Assembly (NCBI GenBank): GCA_937910305.1
Contig: CALEPS010000039.1
Location: 1-9,040, forward strand
DNA: 9,040 nucleotides
From: an uncultured Bacteroidales bacterium
Lineage (GTDB): Bacteria; Bacteroidota; Bacteroidia; Bacteroidales; Paludibacteraceae
Direction of reading: 5' to 3'
Shown here: piece after piece, positions 6,131-9,040 of the stretch
Layout of the letters: each line of letters begins with the position of its first letter
Position numbering within the stretch: position 1 is the first letter of the stretch
The notes under the pieces: generated by a model
Databases searched by the model: none
The model's input: only the letters and a program-made list of their open reading frames with translations
What the model was told of the DNA's origin: nothing
Program-made: the position numbers and the translations under genes

Positions 6131-6218
6131 TAGTATATGATTAGTATGTAATTAGTATGTGATTAGTAGGTGATTAGTAGGTGATTAGTAGGTGATTAGT
6201 AGGTAATTAGTAGGTAAT
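6131..6218 (+). repeat. Eight tandem 11-bp repeats in a transcribed leader
   Basis: Consecutive units start at 6131, 6142, 6153, 6164, 6175, 6186, 6197 and 6208. The three central ones are identical (TAGTAGGTGAT); the outer ones differ by one to three bases (for example TAGTATGTAAT and TAGTAGGTAAT). The array starts within the palindrome ACTACGTAGT (6125-6134) and lies wholly downstream of the promoter at 6082. An 11-bp period is close to one turn of DNA, so it could bind a protein cooperatively on one face, or act in the mRNA leader. Confidence 0.9.
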
Positions 6219-6279
6219 TATAGTAACAATCGTGAACTATTCCGTACAGTTAACGTACATTTTTAGCATGTTAAAACTC

Positions 6280-6303
6280 TTAACAAACTTATATTAACAA
6301 ACT
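6280..6303 (+). repeat. Direct repeat pair just before the start codon
   Basis: TTAACAAACT occurs at 6280-6289 and again at 6294-6303, 14 bp apart, in the last 40 bases of the leader. The stretch between it and the ATG is A/T only, typical of translation initiation regions in this phylum. Confidence 0.5.
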
Positions 6304-6317
6304 AAAAAATTTTTATT

Positions 6318-6758
6318 ATGGCACAAATTCATTATTCGCCGGGCATCGAACTTACAAAAGGCGCGCTGGACAGCAAGACACACGACCTCATCACTCGGCA
6401 AAAACACCTCCATGACACCGCAGGAAATGTCACTAAGGAATGTGCACCGGAAGTATATCTGCAAAAACACAAACGGGACTATCAACACACTCCGCCAAAA
6501 GGAAAAGAACTCGCTCATTTACAACACTTTGGAGAAGCAGCCAAACGCACAACAGCACTCATTCAGGCCTACAAGTTTCCGGAATCGGCATCTGAAGAGG
6601 AGCGCGCTTTATTGGAGCAGTACCGGATCCGATTTCAAGCGCAACTGAAGGGCAAACCGGATATGCAAGCTCCTTTCGGGAAAGACGGAAAACAAAAACA
6701 CTACTTCCGTTTCGACAATTTTATCCGGGCAATGATATATCAGGAACTAAAAAACTGA
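6318..6758 (+). CDS. Hypothetical 146-residue basic protein
   Basis: The ATG at 6318 follows an AT-rich leader and a strong promoter, and the frame is intact to TGA. The protein is soluble and basic, with many lysine and histidine residues, and has no signal peptide or membrane segment. Three parts are visible: an N-terminal stretch opening AQIHYSPGIELTKGAL; a helical middle (about 64-112: FGEAAKRTTALIQAYKFPES and an acidic helix); and an aromatic C-terminus with HYFRFDNFIRAMIYQEL. I do not recognise the family. A strong dedicated promoter and repeat-rich leader suggest a well-expressed or tightly controlled protein. Small basic composition would be compatible with nucleic-acid binding, but that is only a guess. 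It ends 20 bp before the rho promoter. Confidence 0.8.
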   Translation: MAQIHYSPGIELTKGALDSKTHDLITRQKHLHDTAGNVTKECAPEVYLQKHKRDYQHTPPKGKELAHLQHFGEAAKRTTALIQAYKFPESASEEERALLEQYRIRFQAQLKGKPDMQAPFGKDGKQKHYFRFDNFIRAMIYQELKN

Positions 6759-6777
6759 CAAAAAAAGACCTCGTTTC

Positions 6778-6808
6778 TTGCATATTTCAAAAAATTGTTG
6801 TACCTTTG
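6778..6808 (+). promoter_or_regulatory. Bacteroidota-type promoter for rho
   Basis: TTG (6778-6780), a 20-bp spacer and TACCTTTG (6801-6808) form the third copy of the promoter type. It shares the CATATNTCA segment after the -33 element and the GTTGTACCTTTGCA segment with the other two; only the central A/T tract differs. Expected start is near 6814. Confidence 0.85.
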
Positions 6809-6816
6809 CAGCGGAT

Positions 6817-6841
6817 TTGGGAAAAGGACTCTTTTTTCCAA
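6817..6841 (+). promoter_or_regulatory. Hairpin at the 5' end of the rho leader
   Basis: TTGGGAAAAG (6817-6826) can pair with CTTTTTTCCAA (6831-6841), with one wobble and one bulged T, closing a GACT loop. The rest of the leader (6842-6896) is strikingly poor in G and contains regularly spaced C, with three TTTCCAA motifs. Such a C-over-G leader is what Rho binds in E. coli, where rho is autoregulated by attenuation. Regulation here is inference. Confidence 0.4.
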
Positions 6842-6896
6842 GTAATTTCCAACTACATACATTACACTATTTCCAAGCACATACACTAATTTATTT

Positions 6897-8738
6897 ATGC
6901 AATACGAATTACAAAAACTCGAGCGCATGACGCTCGAACAGGTGCGTGAGATTGCGGTGGAGATGGGGCTTAATCCCCGTCGGAGCCAATCAATACGCGA
7001 GATCAGTTATGCCATTCTGGACGCCCAAGCAGACCAGCGGGCAGCCGATGTACAAGCCAAAGAGGAAGCACGTGCCGCTGCCGGCCAGCCCGCCAAACGC
7101 GAACGGACAAGAGGCGTCAAACATACGGCAAAGCGCGTGGACACATCGGGTAGCAAGAGCGAACGGGTGCTGGCTACCGTGGGCAGCGAGAAAGAACAGA
7201 TGGCGCAGATGGAAGAACAGTTAGCCGCTGACGGACACAAACCGAACAAAACCGTCAGAGCTGCCAAACCGCTGGCAGCGGAGGCACAAACCCCACCCGA
7301 CCTCCCCTCAGGGGAGGGGAAAGTGGCAGAGAAGCCGGAGAAGCCGAAAGTCGAAAGCGAGAAGCCGGCTTCGGTAGAGCCGAGTGAGGCACCGGCTCCT
7401 GCACCGAAAAAGAAACGCGGAAGACCGAAGAAGGAGAAAGAGGAAGCACAAACCCCACCCGAGGGAGTTCTACGGACGGCCACCGGCAGTCCGATCGAGC
7501 AGAGCTCTTCACCCGCTCAAGGGGAGGGGAAAGCGGCAGAGAAGCCGGAGAAAGTAGAGAAACCGGAAAAACCGGAGAAGCCGGAGAAACCGGAGAAGCC
7601 GGCGATGCCGGACTTGGGCGAGAACGTGATCGCTATGGGTACGCTGGAATGTACACCGGACGGGTACGGATTCCTCCGCTCCGCCGACTACAACTACCTC
7701 CCCAGTCCGGACGACGTCTATGTCAGCAAAGACCAGATGCGTATGTACGGATTGAAAGCCGGAGACACCGTGGAGTGCTCAATCCGTCTCAACCCGCAAC
7801 CGGAGAAATTCTTCCCGATGGACAAAGTGATACGTATCAACGGTCTGAGTCCCGAATTAGCCAAGAAACGGGTGGCTTTTGAGAACCTCATTCCTTTGTT
7901 CCCGGACCAGAAATTCAAACTCTGCACCGGGCATAACGACTCGCTGAGCGTCCGCATGATCGACCTGTTCTCACCTATCGGGAAAGGTCAGCGCGGACTG
8001 ATCGTAGCGCAGCCGAAGACCGGTAAGACCGTCTTGCTCAAAGAGTTAGCCAATGCGATCCTGAAGAACAACCCCGAGGTGTACATGATCGTGCTGCTGA
8101 TCGACGAACGCCCGGAGGAGGTGACCGACATGGCACGCAGCGTGGATGCAGAGGTAATCGCTTCCACTTTCGACGAGCCGGCAGAGAACCATGTGCGCGT
8201 TGCCAATATCGTACACGAGAAAGCCAAGAGACTGGTGGAGAGCGGTCACGACGTAGTCATCCTGCTCGACTCCATCACACGTCTGGCACGCGCGTACAAT
8301 ACGGTGGCGCCGTCCAGCGGCAAAGTGCTCTCAGGCGGTGTGGAAGCACAGGCTCTGCACAAACCCAAACGCTTCTTCGGAGCGGCACGTAACATAGAGA
8401 ACGGAGGCAGTCTGACCATCATCGCCACGGCGCTGACAGAGACCGGAAGCAAGATGGACGACCTGATCTTCGAGGAGTTCAAGGGCACCGGAAACATGGA
8501 GTTGCAGTTGGATCGCAAGTTAGCGAACAGACGCATCTTCCCTGCCGTGGACATACCCGCGTCCAGCACCCGCCGGGACGACCTGTTGCTGCCTGCTGAC
8601 GTACTGAGCCGCATGTGGCAGATCCGTAAGATGCTGAGCGACATGAGCGGTCAGGAAGCTATGGAGAAACTGAAAGCATACATGGAGCGCACCGAAGACA
8701 ACGACGAGTTCCTGCTCGCCGTAAACGGCTCGAGGTGA
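6897..8738 (+). CDS. rho: Transcription termination factor Rho with long disordered insertion
   Basis: This 613-residue hexameric RNA helicase/ATPase releases transcripts from RNA polymerase. Residues 7-45 (LERMTLEQVREIAVEMGL) are the Rho N-terminal helical domain. Residues about 46-240 are a low-complexity, lysine/glutamate/proline/alanine-rich insertion with an AT-hook-like KKKRGRPKK (171-179) and EKP repeats (214-235). Residues 246-318 are the cold-shock-like RNA-binding domain with GYGFLRS (256-262). The ATPase core follows: Walker A QPKTGKT (372-378), catalytic loop DERPEE (403-408), Walker B VVILLDS (453-459), Q-loop SGKVLSGG (474-481) and R-loop GTGNMELQLDR (530-540). The roughly 419-residue E. 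coli protein lacks the insertion; long insertions are known in Bacteroidota Rho, and in B. thetaiotaomicron the disordered region has been linked to phase separation. Two copies of a palindromic element are translated within the insertion. The stop lies in the first unit of a heptamer array. Confidence 0.98.
   Translation: MQYELQKLERMTLEQVREIAVEMGLNPRRSQSIREISYAILDAQADQRAADVQAKEEARAAAGQPAKRERTRGVKHTAKRVDTSGSKSERVLATVGSEKEQMAQMEEQLAADGHKPNKTVRAAKPLAAEAQTPPDLPSGEGKVAEKPEKPKVESEKPASVEPSEAPAPAPKKKRGRPKKEKEEAQTPPEGVLRTATGSPIEQSSSPAQGEGKAAEKPEKVEKPEKPEKPEKPEKPAMPDLGENVIAMGTLECTPDGYGFLRSADYNYLPSPDDVYVSKDQMRMYGLKAGDTVECSIRLNPQPEKFFPMDKVIRINGLSPELAKKRVAFENLIPLFPDQKFKLCTGHNDSLSVRMIDLFSPIGKGQRGLIVAQPKTGKTVLLKELANAILKNNPEVYMIVLLIDERPEEVTDMARSVDAEVIASTFDEPAENHVRVANIVHEKAKRLVESGHDVVILLDSITRLARAYNTVAPSSGKVLSGGVEAQALHKPKRFFGAARNIENGGSLTIIATALTETGSKMDDLIFEEFKGTGNMELQLDRKLANRRIFPAVDIPASSTRRDDLLLPADVLSRMWQIRKMLSDMSGQEAMEKLKAYMERTEDNDEFLLAVNGSR
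7281..7343 (+). repeat. Short palindromic module inside rho (copy 1)
   Basis: It encodes EAQTPP-DLPS-GEGK followed by VAEKPEK. The core CCTCCCC-TCA-GGGGAGG (7301-7317) is a perfect 7-bp hairpin. Both flanks match copy 2 nearly base for base (one mismatch over CACAAACCCCACCC plus the preceding codon, one over the 32 bases from GGGGAGGGG on). Copy 1 lacks 48 bp (16 codons) of interior relative to copy 2, which keeps the frame. Confidence 0.85.
7443..7553 (+). repeat. Long palindromic module inside rho (copy 2)
   Basis: It encodes EAQTPP, 20 inserted residues (189-208, beginning EGVLRTATGS), then GEGK and AAEKPEK. The interior contains an imperfect hairpin, CGGAC-G-GCC-ACC-GGC-A-GTCCG (7473-7493), and ends in GGGGAGGGG (7521-7529). 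Bases 7449-7512 match 8977-9040 in aroQ at 61 of 64 positions. Confidence 0.9.
7536..7601 (+). repeat. EKP-coding repeat tract in rho
   Basis: Codons 214-235 are nearly all Glu-Lys-Pro triplets, built from GAGAAGCCG or close variants (GAAAAACCG, GAGAAACCG). The 9-bp unit with wandering third positions indicates slippage or unequal exchange followed by synonymous drift. It forms a flexible, charge-balanced linker just before the RNA-binding domain. Confidence 0.8.
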
Positions 8739-8795
8739 AAGGTGAAAAGTGAAAGGTGAGAGGTGAAAGGTGAAAGGTGAAAGGTGAAAGGGGAA
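8733..8795 (+). repeat. Nine-copy heptamer array between rho and aroQ
   Basis: The unit AGGTGAA repeats nine times from 8733 to 8795. Units 3, 4 and 9 have single changes (AAGTGAA, AGGTGAG, AGGGGAA). Each intact unit contains GTGA, an overlapping start and stop. The first unit supplies the rho TGA (8736-8738) and the eighth supplies GTG 8784, the aroQ start. AGGTGA also matches part of the complement of the 16S rRNA 3' end, so it could attract ribosomes, although this phylum rarely relies on that. Confidence 0.92.
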
Positions 8796-9040
8796 TTTTC
8801 AATTTTAATTATCAATGGTCCGAATCTGAATCGTCTGGGAGTTCGGAAGCCGGAGATATACGGTTCAAAGACGATGGCACAGATTTTGTTAGAAATCCAA
8901 CGGCAATGGCCGGAGGTGCATTTCGTGTACTACCAGTCGAACCACGAAGGGGACTTGATTGATTGGATACAAAGTTCAAACCCCTCCCCGGGGAGTTCTA
9001 CGGACGGCCACCGGCAGTCCGATCGAGCAGAGCTCTTCAC
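8784..9040 (+). CDS. aroQ: Type II 3-dehydroquinate dehydratase, 5' part, carrying an inserted palindromic element (3' end outside window)
   Basis: AroQ removes water from 3-dehydroquinate to give 3-dehydroshikimate in the shikimate pathway, as a cytoplasmic dodecamer. Residues 7-28, from ILIINGPNLN to EIYGS, contain the family's opening motif with R21 and catalytic Y26. YYQSNHEGDLIDWIQ (49-63) is the second conserved block. R17 replaces the usual leucine of NLNLLG. The next family block should be DGIILNPGAYTH, but from residue 64 the frame reads SSNPSPGSSTDGHRQSD, translated from the element also found in rho. No stop occurs up to the window edge, so either the protein resumes beyond it with a loop insertion or the gene is broken. 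An in-frame TGA at 8778 leaves GTG 8784 as the only conventional start, at the right distance from NGPNLN. Identity is firm, integrity is unknown. Confidence 0.88.
   Translation, partial: MKGEFSILIINGPNLNRLGVRKPEIYGSKTMAQILLEIQRQWPEVHFVYYQSNHEGDLIDWIQSSNPSPGSSTDGHRQSDRAELF
8977..9040 (+). repeat. Palindromic element in aroQ (runs off the window)
   Basis: It begins CAAACCCCTCCCC and continues with 50 bases (8991-9040) identical to 7463-7512 in rho. Three mismatches occur in the first 14 bases. The CCCCTCCCC end is the exact complement of GGGGAGGGG found at the far end of the rho copy, so the complete element is expected to be an inverted-repeat unit closing shortly beyond base 9040. Three forward frames of the shared 50 bp have no stop. 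Confidence 0.9.

Noticed and set aside
6131..6218. CRISPR array
   Set aside because: The units are 11 bp with no spacers between them, and no cas genes are present. It is a simple tandem repeat.
6412..6648. 78-codon forward ORF inside the 146-residue gene
   Set aside because: It is wholly contained in the larger ORF, which has the promoter and the better start. Its composition looks like a shifted frame.
7007..7512. Long reverse-strand open frames opposite the rho insertion
   Set aside because: They arise from GC-rich repeats that are open in many frames. They lie antisense to a clear rho domain arrangement and have no promoter or known motif.
8777..8962. 61-codon forward frame starting at a GTG in the heptamer array
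   Set aside because: It is out of frame with the AroQ signature (NGPNLN, YYQSNHEG), which occupies the same bases. It is a shadow of aroQ.

Overview
The window looks like a chromosomal segment of a member of the Bacteroidota, most likely Bacteroidales. Three copies of the phylum's characteristic promoter (TTG, 20 bp, TACCTTTG) are present, Shine-Dalgarno sequences are not evident in front of most genes, and the transcription terminator Rho carries a long low-complexity insertion of the kind found in this phylum. All recognised genes are on the + strand.

Bases 1-4286 are the end of a surface-polysaccharide (O-antigen, capsule or glycan) operon. In order it holds the 3' part of a DegT-type sugar aminotransferase, an ATP-grasp ligase, an octopine/nopaline-type dehydrogenase, a family 2 glycosyltransferase and a small unknown ORF. 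Spacings are 1 and 9 bp, then a 14-bp overlap, then 4 bp. The enzyme set suggests an amino sugar decorated through an amide bond, perhaps with an opine-like amino acid. A hairpin with a T-rich tail at 4324-4348 probably ends this operon.

Bases 4361-5675 hold a promoter with a palindrome over the predicted start site, a Fic adenylyltransferase fused to an N-terminal Bro-N-like domain and carrying its own C-terminal inhibitory motif, and a short winged-helix ORF whose leading peptide is built from three 12-bp repeats. Bases 5676-6317 (642 bp) have no gene but are rich in structure: an AT-rich inverted repeat, a GC-rich hairpin, two adjacent dyads, a degenerate GAGTG array, a second promoter, and eight tandem 11-bp repeats in the transcribed leader of an unknown 146-residue protein (6318-6758).

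Bases 6778-9040 hold a third promoter, rho (613 codons), and the 5' part of aroQ (type II 3-dehydroquinate dehydratase), which runs off the window. A nine-copy heptamer array joins the two genes and supplies both the rho stop codon and the only conventional aroQ start codon.

The most notable observation is a GC-rich palindromic element present inside two unrelated proteins. A stretch of 64 bp is 61/64 identical between the disordered region of rho and the body of aroQ, with 50 consecutive identical bases. It is read in two different frames without stops. A shorter relative lies about 160 bp upstream in rho. This resembles the protein-coding palindromic elements described in Rickettsia, here in a Bacteroidota genome.
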